Source: Methylobacterium sp. BTF04 (lineage in GTDB: Bacteria > Pseudomonadota > Alphaproteobacteria > Rhizobiales > Beijerinckiaceae). From it: DNA of 64,000 bases. Shown here piece after piece: positions 35,986-43,744 of the stretch. The notes beneath the pieces are model-generated. The model was not told the origin of the DNA, did no database searches, and saw only the letters and a list, made by a program, of their open reading frames with translations. The stretch covers positions 62,001 to 126,000 of the forward strand of contig NZ_JAAHTB010000005.1 in the NCBI RefSeq assembly GCF_010692745.1, read 5' to 3'. The position numbers were made by a program, and so were the translations under genes. Numbering within the stretch: the first letter of the stretch is position 1; every line of letters begins with the position of its first letter.

Positions 35986-37260
35986 TCAGGACAGGGCGGG
36001 GACCGCCGGTACCGGGCCTGTCCGGCGCCGCTTGGCGGCGCTGAGGGCCGTCTCGCGCAGCACCTGTTCGTAGACCTGGCCGATGCGGTCGAGGTGACTG
36101 TCGAGGCTCAAGGGGGCCGACCAGTAGCGGTCATAGGCCGTCCGGCCCATCCGCGCGGCGAGGTCGTCGTCCGTCATCCGGACGAGATGGGCCGCGAGCG
36201 CATCCGCATCGCCGGAGCGGAACCAGAAACCGGTCTCGCCGTCCTCCACCGCCTCGCGGCCCGCACAGGCGTCGCTGACGATCACCGGGGCGCCGCAGGC
36301 CAGCGCTTCGTAGACCGTGAGCGGCTGGCCTTCGTACCAGACGCTGGGGAACACGAGGGCGCGGGCCTGCCGCATCAGCGCCTGCACCCCGGCCTCGTCC
36401 TTCCACCCGAGCATCACCGCCTCCGGATAGCGCGCGGCGAGTTCGGCGGCACTCGGCCCGTCGCCGACGAAGACCGGCCGCACGCCGGCCCGCCGCGCCG
36501 CTTCGGCGAAGACCGGCGCGCCCTTCTCGGTGGAGATGCGGCCGACGAAGAGGAAATCGCCCGGGAGACCCTGTCGGGGCGGTGCCTTGGCCACCGAAAT
36601 GGGATTGTCGACCCGGTGGAAGGTGGTGGCGGCGGGCAGGTGAGCGGCGACGACCTTTTCCTGCAACGCGCTGATCGTCACCACGTGCGGAAACAACTCT
36701 CGCATCCCGGCGACATGGTCGAGGGCGGCATGGCGCACCACGCGCAGCAGCTTGCGGGGATAGCTGCGCGCGTCGCAATTCGTCGTCAGGCAATCCAGGG
36801 ACATCGGCGTGCGGTGGCAGATCTTGGCCGCCGGATATTCGTAAAAACCGCCATTCGGACAGACGAGGAAGAACTCGTGCATGGTGTAGAGCAGGGGTAG
36901 CCCCGAGGCCCGCAGGCTGACGCCGATGGAGGGCGACAGCGCCTTGGCGAAGGCGTGGACGTGCACCACCGTGTCGCGCGGGTCCAGACCACTCAGTTCG
37001 GCAGCGAGACGGCGGGCGGCGGTGCGGTTCCAGATCGCCTGGGCGGCGAAGGCGAACTTGTTGGTGGTGCTGGCGATATCGTCCTGCCCGAGGCAGACCA
37101 CGCGGATGCCGGCGGCCTCCAGGCGCGGATCGGCCGGTCCGACGGCTGCGAAGACCGTGACCCTGTGGCCGCGGGCGGCAAAACCGAGCCCGGCATCGAG
37201 GGCCACCTTGGCCTGGCCTCCGTTGACGAAGGCATGGTCGACGACGAGGACGACATGCAT
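35986..37260 (-). CDS. Family 4-type glycosyltransferase (GT-B fold)
   Basis: This 424-residue protein has a GT-B fold. It begins MHVVLVVDHAFVNGGQAKVA, has a Cys-rich insert (MHEFFLVCPNGGFYEY, then CLTTNC), and a C-terminal donor domain with FLFVGRISTEKG and the E-x7-E motif VYEALACGAPVIVSD. Enzymes of this type use nucleotide sugars for surface polysaccharide or glycan synthesis; donor and acceptor are unknown. It diverges from a related glycosyltransferase at 37365. The ATG at 37260 begins the first Rossmann strand directly. Confidence 0.88.
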   Translation of the reverse strand: MHVVLVVDHAFVNGGQAKVALDAGLGFAARGHRVTVFAAVGPADPRLEAAGIRVVCLGQDDIASTTNKFAFAAQAIWNRTAARRLAAELSGLDPRDTVVHVHAFAKALSPSIGVSLRASGLPLLYTMHEFFLVCPNGGFYEYPAAKICHRTPMSLDCLTTNCDARSYPRKLLRVVRHAALDHVAGMRELFPHVVTISALQEKVVAAHLPAATTFHRVDNPISVAKAPPRQGLPGDFLFVGRISTEKGAPVFAEAARRAGVRPVFVGDGPSAAELAARYPEAVMLGWKDEAGVQALMRQARALVFPSVWYEGQPLTVYEALACGAPVIVSDACAGREAVEDGETGFWFRSGDADALAAHLVRMTDDDLAARMGRTAYDRYWSAPLSLDSHLDRIGQVYEQVLRETALSAAKRRRTGPVPAVPALS

Positions 37261-37364
37261 GGCGAATCGGTCCCGGTCGCGGCGTGGCCTCGATCTTTAC
37301 CGGTCGTTGCGTTGATCTCCGGTAAACCTCGGGGCCGATACGACCGCCGGAAGGGCCGGGCTCC

Positions 37365-38609
37365 ATGCATATCGTCGTATTGGCCGAATTCGCGGTGGCG
37401 AGCGGGGGGGCGGAGAAGGTCGCGGTGGAATCCGCGCGGGGTCTCGCGAATGCCGGAATCGACGTCACCTACATTCAGGCCATCGATGGACCGGTGGATC
37501 CGCTCCTCGACCATCCCCGGATCACGCGAGTCTGCCTCGGCAATGCCGACATCTGGAGTCGACCTGCGCACCGCGCGGCTTTTGCCGGCATCTGGAACGC
37601 CGACGCCGCCCGACGCCTGGGCGCCGCTCTCGCCCGGCTGCCGACGCCCCCCGACCTCGTCCATCTCCACCAATGGACGCGCAGCCTGTCGCCGAGCGTC
37701 TTCGGCACGCTGTTCAAGCAGGGTGTCCCGGTGGTCGCGACGCTGCACGACTACTTCCTCGCCTGCCCGAACGGGGTCTATTACCGCTTCGATCAGGACG
37801 AACCCTGCACCCTCGCACCGCTCTCGGCGGCCTGCCTCGTCGCTCCGTGCGACGGCAAGAGCCGGCTGCACAAGCTCGTGCGCGTCGGCCGCACCGCCGC
37901 CCTGCGTGGGGCCTTGCGTGGCCGAGCCTTCGACGTGATCCATGTCAGCGACGCAAGCCGGACGCGCATGGGTGCGCTCCTCGGCGACCTCGCCCTGACC
38001 CATCACCGCGTCGACAATCCCGTGCGAGTGATGCGGGACGTGCCTGCCGACCCGGCGCGCGGCGACGCCATCGCGTATGTCGGCCGGCTTACGCGGGAGA
38101 AGGGCGCCGATCTCGTGGCGCAGGCCGCGGCGGCGGCGGGCCTGCCCGCCTTGTTCATCGGTGCCGGCCCGCTGGAGGCGGAGCTGCGCGCCTTTCCGAA
38201 TGTCGAGGTCGTCGGATGGCAGGCGCCGGACGCGGTCTGGCGCACCTTGCGGACCCGGGCGCGGGCCATCGCCGCCCCGTCGCGCTGGTTCGAGACCGGG
38301 CCGCTCACGGTCTACGAGGCCTTGGCCTGCGGTCTTCCGGTCGTCGCCTCGACCCGTGCGGGAGCCGCCGAAAAGGTAGTGGACGGCGTCACCGGCTTCG
38401 CCGTAGCGCCGGAGGTCGACGCTTTCGCACATGCCTTCCGCCGGCTTGCCGACGACGATTGCGCCCGCAGCCTCGGCCTTGCCGCCCACGCCCGCTATTG
38501 GGCGGCTCCGATGACGGAATCGGCGCATGCCCAGGCGCTGATCCAAGTCTATGACGACATCCTAACCGCACGATCGCTAAGCAGCACCACCGGCATTGCT
38601 GCTGCCTGA
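37365..38609 (+). CDS. Family 4-type glycosyltransferase, paralogue of the divergent neighbour
   Basis: This 414-residue protein is a GT-B glycosyltransferase starting MHIVVLAEFAVASGGAEKVA. It shares with the 35986-37260 protein the LHDYFLACPNGVYY insert, HHRVDNPV, AYVGRLTREKGAD, PLTVYEALACGLPVVAS and the near-terminal ARYWAAPM, so the two are clear paralogues. Sugar donor and acceptor are unknown. The 104-bp gap between the two divergent starts must contain both promoters. The ATG at 37365 begins the first beta strand. Confidence 0.88.
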   Translation: MHIVVLAEFAVASGGAEKVAVESARGLANAGIDVTYIQAIDGPVDPLLDHPRITRVCLGNADIWSRPAHRAAFAGIWNADAARRLGAALARLPTPPDLVHLHQWTRSLSPSVFGTLFKQGVPVVATLHDYFLACPNGVYYRFDQDEPCTLAPLSAACLVAPCDGKSRLHKLVRVGRTAALRGALRGRAFDVIHVSDASRTRMGALLGDLALTHHRVDNPVRVMRDVPADPARGDAIAYVGRLTREKGADLVAQAAAAAGLPALFIGAGPLEAELRAFPNVEVVGWQAPDAVWRTLRTRARAIAAPSRWFETGPLTVYEALACGLPVVASTRAGAAEKVVDGVTGFAVAPEVDAFAHAFRRLADDDCARSLGLAAHARYWAAPMTESAHAQALIQVYDDILTARSLSSTTGIAAA

Positions 38610-38685
38610 GGGTGCATCCCCGGTGCGTCAAGGGACGGCTATGCACTTTCCTAGGGCACGCCTGCACTTTTCTTCCACACTCGCC

Positions 38686-38750
38686 TTGACCTTTATGTTG
38701 CATCGCAACATAAAGTCGTCCGGCGCGTCGATTCGTAGCGCATCGCAACA
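38686..38750 (+). promoter_or_regulatory. Phasin promoter overlapped by an operator-like palindrome
   Basis: A -35 box TTGACC (38686-38691) and a -10-like CATAAA (38709-38714) are 17 bp apart. CTTTATGTTGC (38691-38701) and GCAACATAAAG (38705-38715) form a perfect 11-bp inverted repeat over the spacer and -10. The half-site GCATCGCAACA recurs at 38740-38750. This is the layout of a repressor operator, plausibly for a PhaR-type polyhydroxyalkanoate regulator. Confidence 0.6.
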
Positions 38751-38768
38751 GTGGACAGAGAATCTCCC

Positions 38769-39131
38769 ATGAGCGGCCAGAGCTTTGAGATCCCCACCGA
38801 AATGCGCGCTTTCGCCGAGAAGAGCGTCGACCAGGCCCGCAGCGCCGTCAGCACGCTGATCGGTTCGGCCATCAAGACCGCCGAGCAGATGCAGACGTCG
38901 TCGAAGTCGATGCAGGACTCGATGCAGACCGTCGTCGCCAAGAGCCTCGACAACGTCCAGGAGAATGCGAGCGCCACCTTCGACTTCGCCCAGAAGCTCG
39001 TCCGCACCCGCGACCTGAAGGAAGCCTTCGAGCTCCAGGCCGAATTCCTCAAGACCCAGATCGCCAGCCTCCAGACCCAGGCCAAGGATCTCGGCGCCGT
39101 CGCTCAGAGCGCCCTGCGCCCCAACGCCTGA
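38769..39131 (+). CDS. Phasin family protein
   Basis: This 120-residue, mostly helical protein is a phasin: MSGQSFEIPTEMRAFAEKSV, SAIKTAEQMQTSSKSM and FAQKLVRTRDLKEAFELQAE are typical, with the DLKEAFELQ(A/S)EFLKTQ helix as the family mark. Phasins coat polyhydroxybutyrate granules and control their number and size. The start ATG at 38769 lies after CAGAGAATC without a strong ribosome site. The promoter is overlaid by a palindrome. The hairpin at 39239-39261 may end the transcript. Confidence 0.9.
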   Translation: MSGQSFEIPTEMRAFAEKSVDQARSAVSTLIGSAIKTAEQMQTSSKSMQDSMQTVVAKSLDNVQENASATFDFAQKLVRTRDLKEAFELQAEFLKTQIASLQTQAKDLGAVAQSALRPNA

Positions 39132-39238
39132 AACTGAGACCAGCGGGCGGGAGAACGCTCCGCGGTCGCGCGGTCCGACAACCGGCGCGCGCTTGAAGTC
39201 ATCGAGCGCCTGTGTCCATCCTGTCGGATCGCACCCAC

Positions 39239-39261
39239 AACGCCGGCTGTAGGCCGGCGTT
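39239..39261. terminator. Hairpin between phasin and phasin-like genes
   Basis: AACGCCGGC (39239-39247) pairs with GCCGGCGTT (39253-39261) around a 5-base loop. There is no T run, so it is only a weak terminator candidate. Confidence 0.45.
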
Positions 39262-39318
39262 CGAAGATCGGGCCAACTCCGACAGGACTGGCCGGATCGG
39301 CAGAATGAGGTGATTGCC

Positions 39319-40008
39319 ATGGTGAGACGGCGCAGAGTGCCGGCCGCGGGACAGCCCCGGGCAGAACGCGATCCGGAAGCGGCCAGAGTGGTGACGCCCA
39401 CGCCCACGCCCCCGGCTTCCGCAGCGACCGACACGGACGCGGCGCTTCCCGTCGCGATCCACGAAGCCTCGGTCCACGACAGCCTCCTCGAGACCGTCTC
39501 GACCGAGGTGCTGCTTTCGCAGGACGACGGCGCCGCGGAAGCCTTGCCTGATACCGTGCCGGACTTGAACGCGATTTCCGAGCCGGCGCCCCTCATGGTC
39601 GAAGCGGCTGCCCCGGAGGCTGAGAACATGCCCGAGCCCACAGCCGCTACACTTCCGAGCCACGTCGCGAACGACGTTGAACCGACCGTCGTCGCGTCTG
39701 TCGAGGCGCTGCCGATCCCCATGGTGGTGCCGATGCGGCCCGCGCCGGTACCGCCGTTCCGGCGCCCCTCCGCTATCGATGCACTTAGCGAACTCTCGCA
39801 GACGAATGGCACAGTGGTGGCGTTCCTGCGCAACGAGGGCACCGCGACCCTGGCTCATTGGCGCTCGCTCGCCGCCGCGAAGACGCCGGCCGATGCGGTC
39901 CGCCTCCAGGTCGACGAGATGCAGCGGGCAGCGGATGCCTCGCTGACCTGCCTCAACACGCTGGCCCGGCGGGCGGGGCGCTTTGCCGGAATTCTGATCC
40001 CGCGCTGA
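39319..40008 (+). CDS. Phasin-like domain with long disordered N-terminal region
   Basis: This 229-residue protein has an Arg-rich start (MVRRRR) and about 145 residues rich in Pro, Ala, Glu and Thr with no clear fold. A short C-terminal helical part follows (about 155-229: SELSQTNGTVVAFLRNEG, AKTPADAVRLQVDEMQRAAD) resembling the C-terminal helix of phasins. It lies just after a true phasin gene, which supports a granule-linked role. The ATG at 39319 has GAGG at good distance; a GTG at 39310 is also in frame. A granule-to-DNA or granule-to-envelope linker is only speculation. Confidence 0.6.
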   Translation: MVRRRRVPAAGQPRAERDPEAARVVTPTPTPPASAATDTDAALPVAIHEASVHDSLLETVSTEVLLSQDDGAAEALPDTVPDLNAISEPAPLMVEAAAPEAENMPEPTAATLPSHVANDVEPTVVASVEALPIPMVVPMRPAPVPPFRRPSAIDALSELSQTNGTVVAFLRNEGTATLAHWRSLAAAKTPADAVRLQVDEMQRAADASLTCLNTLARRAGRFAGILIPR

Positions 40009-40160
40009 AGCCGGCGCGCATCGGAGAGGTCGACGGCCCTCGCGCCGGACGGCGCACGCGTCTAGATATCCCGGATATTCGCGGCCCGATGCCTCCGCTC
40101 GCCACGCAAACGGCGATCGGAGGCATGCAGGCGCCGTAGTTGAAAACCCGGGAATCCTCG

Positions 40161-41654
40161 ATGCCGCGCTCGCCCTTCCTGATCGTTTCGCCCCCCCTGG
40201 TGGTGTCGCTCCTGGCAGCGGCGCTCGCCGCGAATCCTGCCTGCGCGCAGATGGCGAAGACCCCGGAAAAGACACCAGACAGGGCATCGGAGACCGTGCT
40301 CGAGAAGGTCGTGCCGGGCGCCAAGGCCCAGGTGCAGTTGTCGTTCGCACCCGTGGTGAAGCGGGCCGCCCCATCGGTGGTGAATGTCTACGCCTCCCAT
40401 GTCGATGCGCGGGGCACCACCCGCAACGCCATGGACGAATTCATGCGCCGCTTCTTCGGCGAGGATGGATCCGGCCGTGGCCGGGGCGGGGCGCCTGGAG
40501 AACGGGCACAGAAATCCCTCGGCTCGGGCGTCATCGTCGACGAATCCGGCCTCATCATTACCAACAACCACGTCATCGAAAACATGAACGAGGTCCGGGT
40601 CTCCTTGGCCGACCGGCGCGAGTTCGAGGCGACCATCGTGCTGCGCGATCCGCGCACCGATCTGGCGGTGGTGAAGATCAAGAGCCCGACCGGGGGCCTC
40701 GTGCCGATGCCGTTTGGCGATTCCGAAGCGCTGGAAGTCGGCGACTTCGTGATGGCGATCGGTAACCCGTTCGGCGTCGGCCAGACGGTGACGCAGGGCA
40801 TCGTCTCGGCGCTCGCCCGCACCCAGGTCGGCTCGTCGGACTACCAGTTCTTCATCCAGACCGACGCCGCGATCAATCCGGGCAATTCCGGCGGCGCGCT
40901 GGTGGATCTCCGGGGCCACCTCGTCGGAATCAACACCGCGATCTATTCGCAATCGGGCGGCAGCCACGGCATCGGCTTCGCCATTCCGGCGAGCATGGTC
41001 CGCGCCGTGGTCGAGACCGCCAAGGGCGGGGCCACCTCGGTCCGCCGGCCGTGGCTCGGTGCCCGCGTCCAGAACGTGACGCCGGACATCGCCGAGAGCA
41101 TGGGGCTCGACCATCCCACCGGCGTGCTGGTGGCGAGCTTGCAGCCCAAAAGCCCGGCCGAGGAAGCCGGCCTGAAGCGCGGCGACCTCATCCTCACCGT
41201 CGACGGCAAGATCGTCGACGACCCGGAAGCCTTCGGCTACCGCTTCGCCCTCAAGGGTCTGACCGGCTCCACCACGTTCGGCATCCTGCGCGGCACCAGC
41301 CGCTCGACGGTGGCGATCAAGCTCGGACCAGCTCCCGAGACCCGCCCGCGCGACACCCTGAAGGTGCGCACGCGCTCGCCGTTCACCGGCGCCACCTTGG
41401 TCAACACTTCCCCGGCGGTGGCCGAGGAACTGCAAGGCGAATTTCCGGCCGAAGGCGTCGCGGTCTCGGCCGTGGACGAGGGGTCCATCGCCGCCCGCGC
41501 CGGACTTCAGAAGGGCGATGTGATCGTCGCCATCAACGGCATGCCGATCGCGAGTACGAAGGATCTCGAGCGGATCACCCGCAACAGCCTGAGCATGTGG
41601 GAGGTCTCGATCAACCGCGGCGGTGCGGTGCTGACCTCGGTGTTCGGGGGGTAG
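40161..41654 (+). CDS. degP: Periplasmic serine protease DegP/HtrA
   Basis: This 497-residue protease has a signal peptide (cleavage after ACAQ near residue 30) and a trypsin-like domain with His137 (NNHVIE), Asp167 (RTDLAVVKI) and Ser243 (GNSGGAL). Two PDZ domains follow (about 285-375 and 400-490). It degrades or refolds damaged envelope proteins. The LA-loop segment (about 85-117) is Gly/Arg-rich. The ATG at 40161 puts the signal peptide first; a TTG at 40140 adds seven residues. It converges with the decayed dioxygenase gene. Confidence 0.95.
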   Translation: MPRSPFLIVSPPLVVSLLAAALAANPACAQMAKTPEKTPDRASETVLEKVVPGAKAQVQLSFAPVVKRAAPSVVNVYASHVDARGTTRNAMDEFMRRFFGEDGSGRGRGGAPGERAQKSLGSGVIVDESGLIITNNHVIENMNEVRVSLADRREFEATIVLRDPRTDLAVVKIKSPTGGLVPMPFGDSEALEVGDFVMAIGNPFGVGQTVTQGIVSALARTQVGSSDYQFFIQTDAAINPGNSGGALVDLRGHLVGINTAIYSQSGGSHGIGFAIPASMVRAVVETAKGGATSVRRPWLGARVQNVTPDIAESMGLDHPTGVLVASLQPKSPAEEAGLKRGDLILTVDGKIVDDPEAFGYRFALKGLTGSTTFGILRGTSRSTVAIKLGPAPETRPRDTLKVRTRSPFTGATLVNTSPAVAEELQGEFPAEGVAVSAVDEGSIAARAGLQKGDVIVAINGMPIASTKDLERITRNSLSMWEVSINRGGAVLTSVFGG

Positions 41655-42251
41655 ACGCGCCAGCCGATCAGAACGGCCATACGCCGGATTTCGGCCGCCC
41701 GAGCCGATCGACGCCGATACCAGCGTGGCGATGCGCGCCTCGACCGTGCGGAGCCCGATCTGCGCCGGGTCGTCGTGCTCCGCGATCCAGTCACCGCCAT
41801 TCAGCGTGTCGCGTGCGGACCGGCGACCGCCATAGACCGCCAGGAAGGTCCGGCCCCTGGTGGAGAGCCGACGGCGATCCCCCTGCCGATCGTATCCGGA
41901 ATAGAGCCCTCGCGCGTCGGCCTGCCAGACCTCGACCCGCGCATCCCGGATCGGCGTACACGCACCGGCCTCGATCACCCGGAGGCGCAGGCCGAGCGGC
42001 TGTCCGGGCCGATCCTCGCGGATATCGGAACGGACGAGCGTGGGGTCGCGGTCGAACGGACCTTCCACCGTATGCGGCGTCAACGGGTAAGCGCCACCCG
42101 GGGCGGCGACTTCGAGAGACTCGGCGGTGGCTTTTGAAGCCTCGGCTGTGGCTTTGGAAGCCTCGGCGGCGGCCTGGCGCGGCCTGGATCCGATCGCACC
42201 GGAGAGGCCGAGCAAAGCGGCCCTGCGCGACAGGATGGCCAGAGACGTCAT
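41655..42251 (-). pseudogene. Intradiol dioxygenase-like gene lacking its catalytic core
   Basis: The frame starts with a twin-arginine-like signal (SRRAALLGLSGA) and the normal N-terminal half of intradiol dioxygenases: LTPHTVEGPFDRDPTLVRSD, then LRLRVIEAGACTPI and VEVWQADARGLYSGY. After RGRTFL the expected block with the iron ligands (YPGWY, then HxH) is missing. The frame resumes at AVYGGRRSARDTLNGGDWI, which matches the region after it, so about 60 codons seem deleted in frame. No stop codon of its own occurs; the frame runs on antisense to degP. The 41655 end is therefore approximate. A 21-bp tandem repeat lies at 42121-42162. Confidence 0.6.
42121..42162. repeat. Two tandem 21-bp units inside the dioxygenase remnant
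   Basis: Units 42121-42141 and 42142-42162 differ at three or four positions and encode EASKATA twice on the minus strand, between the signal sequence and the domain. A third, weaker unit follows. Replication slippage is the likely origin. Confidence 0.7.
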
Positions 42252-42396
42252 GACCTGATGTCGGTCCGGAATGGCGAACCGGCGCCGATAGGAGCTCCGT
42301 GTATCCCGAGGGTGGTTGCGCCTCGGCATCGATCTGTCAGGGGAGCAGGCGAATTTACGTATTGCGATGGCACGCCCCCCACGGCTTGATGCACCC

Positions 42397-43710
42397 ATGT
42401 CCGATCTCTTCGCCTCCGCCGGTCTCCAGAACGCCGCGCCGCGCCCGCTCGCCGATCGTCTGCGCCCCAACACCCTCGCCGAGGTGGTGGGCCAGGAGCA
42501 CCTGACCGGGCCGGACGGGGCGCTGACGCGCCTCCTGAATTCCAAATCCTTCGGGTCGCTGGTGTTCTGGGGGCCGCCGGGGACCGGCAAGACCACCGTG
42601 GCGCGGCTGCTTGCCCATGAGACCGATCTGCATTTCGAGCAGATCTCGGCGATCTTCTCCGGGATCGCCGAACTCAAGAAGGTGTTCGAGGCCGCGCGCC
42701 AACGCCGGACGATGGGGCAGGGGACGTTGCTCTTCGTCGACGAGATCCACCGGTTCAACCGCGCGCAGCTCGACGCCTTTCTGCCGGTGATGGAGGACGG
42801 GACGGTGACGCTGGTGGGTGCCACCACCGAGAACCCGTCCTTCGAGCTGAACGCGGCGCTGCTGTCGCGGGCCCGTGTCCTGCTGTTCCGGTCCCTCGAC
42901 GATGCGGCGATCGCCAAGCTGCTGGCGCGCGCCGAGGACCTGACCGGCCGGCCGCTGCCCCTGGACGTGGAAGCGCGCGGCGTCCTCGTGCGCATGGCCG
43001 ACGGCGATGGCCGCGCCTCGCTCACCCTGGCGGAGGAGGTGTGGCGATCGGCCAAGCGCGGCGAGATCTTCGACGCCGAAAAGCTGCAGGAGATCATCCA
43101 GCGCCGGGCGCCGATCTACGACAAGTCCCAGGAGGGCCACTACAATCTCATCAGCGCCCTGCACAAGACCGTGCGCGGCTCCGACCCGGACGCGGCGCTG
43201 TACTATCTCTGCCGGATGCTCGACGGCGGCGAGGACCGGTTGTTCATCGCCCGGCGCCTCGTCCGCATGGCCGTGGAGGATATCGGGCTCGCCGATCCTC
43301 AGGCTCTGGTGGTGGCCACCGCCGCCAAGGATGCGTTCGACTTCCTCGGCTCGCCGGAGGGTGAACTCGCGCTGGCGCAGGTCACGGTCTACCTCGCCTG
43401 CGCGCCGAAATCGAACGCGGTCTATTCCGCCTACAAGGCGGCGACCCGGGTCGCCAAGGAGCACGGTTCGTTGCCGCCGCCGCGCACCATCCTCAACGGC
43501 TCGACCAAGCTGATGCGCACGATCGGCTATGGCGAGGGCTACCGCTACGACCACGACGAGCCCGACGCGTTCTCGGGTCAGGATTACTGGCCGGAGAAGC
43601 TCGGCCGCCAGCACTTCTACACCCCCACCGACAGGGGGATGGAGCAGCGCTACACCGATCGCCTCGCCCATTGGGAGGACCTGCGCCGGCAGCGCCGCGC
43701 GGAGACGTAG
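42397..43710 (+). CDS. rarA: Replication-associated recombination protein RarA (MgsA)
   Basis: This 437-residue AAA+ protein has Walker A GPPGTGKT at 59-66, Walker B LLFVDEIHRF, sensor GATTENPSF and the C-terminal tetramerisation domain with GLADPQALVVATAAKDAF and RTILNGSTKLM. RarA acts at stalled replication forks with SSB and RecQ-like pathways. The ATG at 42397 (MSDLFASAG) matches the usual family start; an in-frame ATG at 42367 is possible, and neither has a clear ribosome site. Confidence 0.94.
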   Translation: MSDLFASAGLQNAAPRPLADRLRPNTLAEVVGQEHLTGPDGALTRLLNSKSFGSLVFWGPPGTGKTTVARLLAHETDLHFEQISAIFSGIAELKKVFEAARQRRTMGQGTLLFVDEIHRFNRAQLDAFLPVMEDGTVTLVGATTENPSFELNAALLSRARVLLFRSLDDAAIAKLLARAEDLTGRPLPLDVEARGVLVRMADGDGRASLTLAEEVWRSAKRGEIFDAEKLQEIIQRRAPIYDKSQEGHYNLISALHKTVRGSDPDAALYYLCRMLDGGEDRLFIARRLVRMAVEDIGLADPQALVVATAAKDAFDFLGSPEGELALAQVTVYLACAPKSNAVYSAYKAATRVAKEHGSLPPPRTILNGSTKLMRTIGYGEGYRYDHDEPDAFSGQDYWPEKLGRQHFYTPTDRGMEQRYTDRLAHWEDLRRQRRAET

Positions 43711-43744
43711 CGCTGCGTCTCGGTCCGGTTCGCCGTCCAATCCG

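Noticed and set aside
40062-43097. 1011-residue minus-strand frame across degP, the dioxygenase remnant and rarA
   Set aside because: Only the 41655-42251 part has family similarity; the rest is a shadow of degP and rarA.
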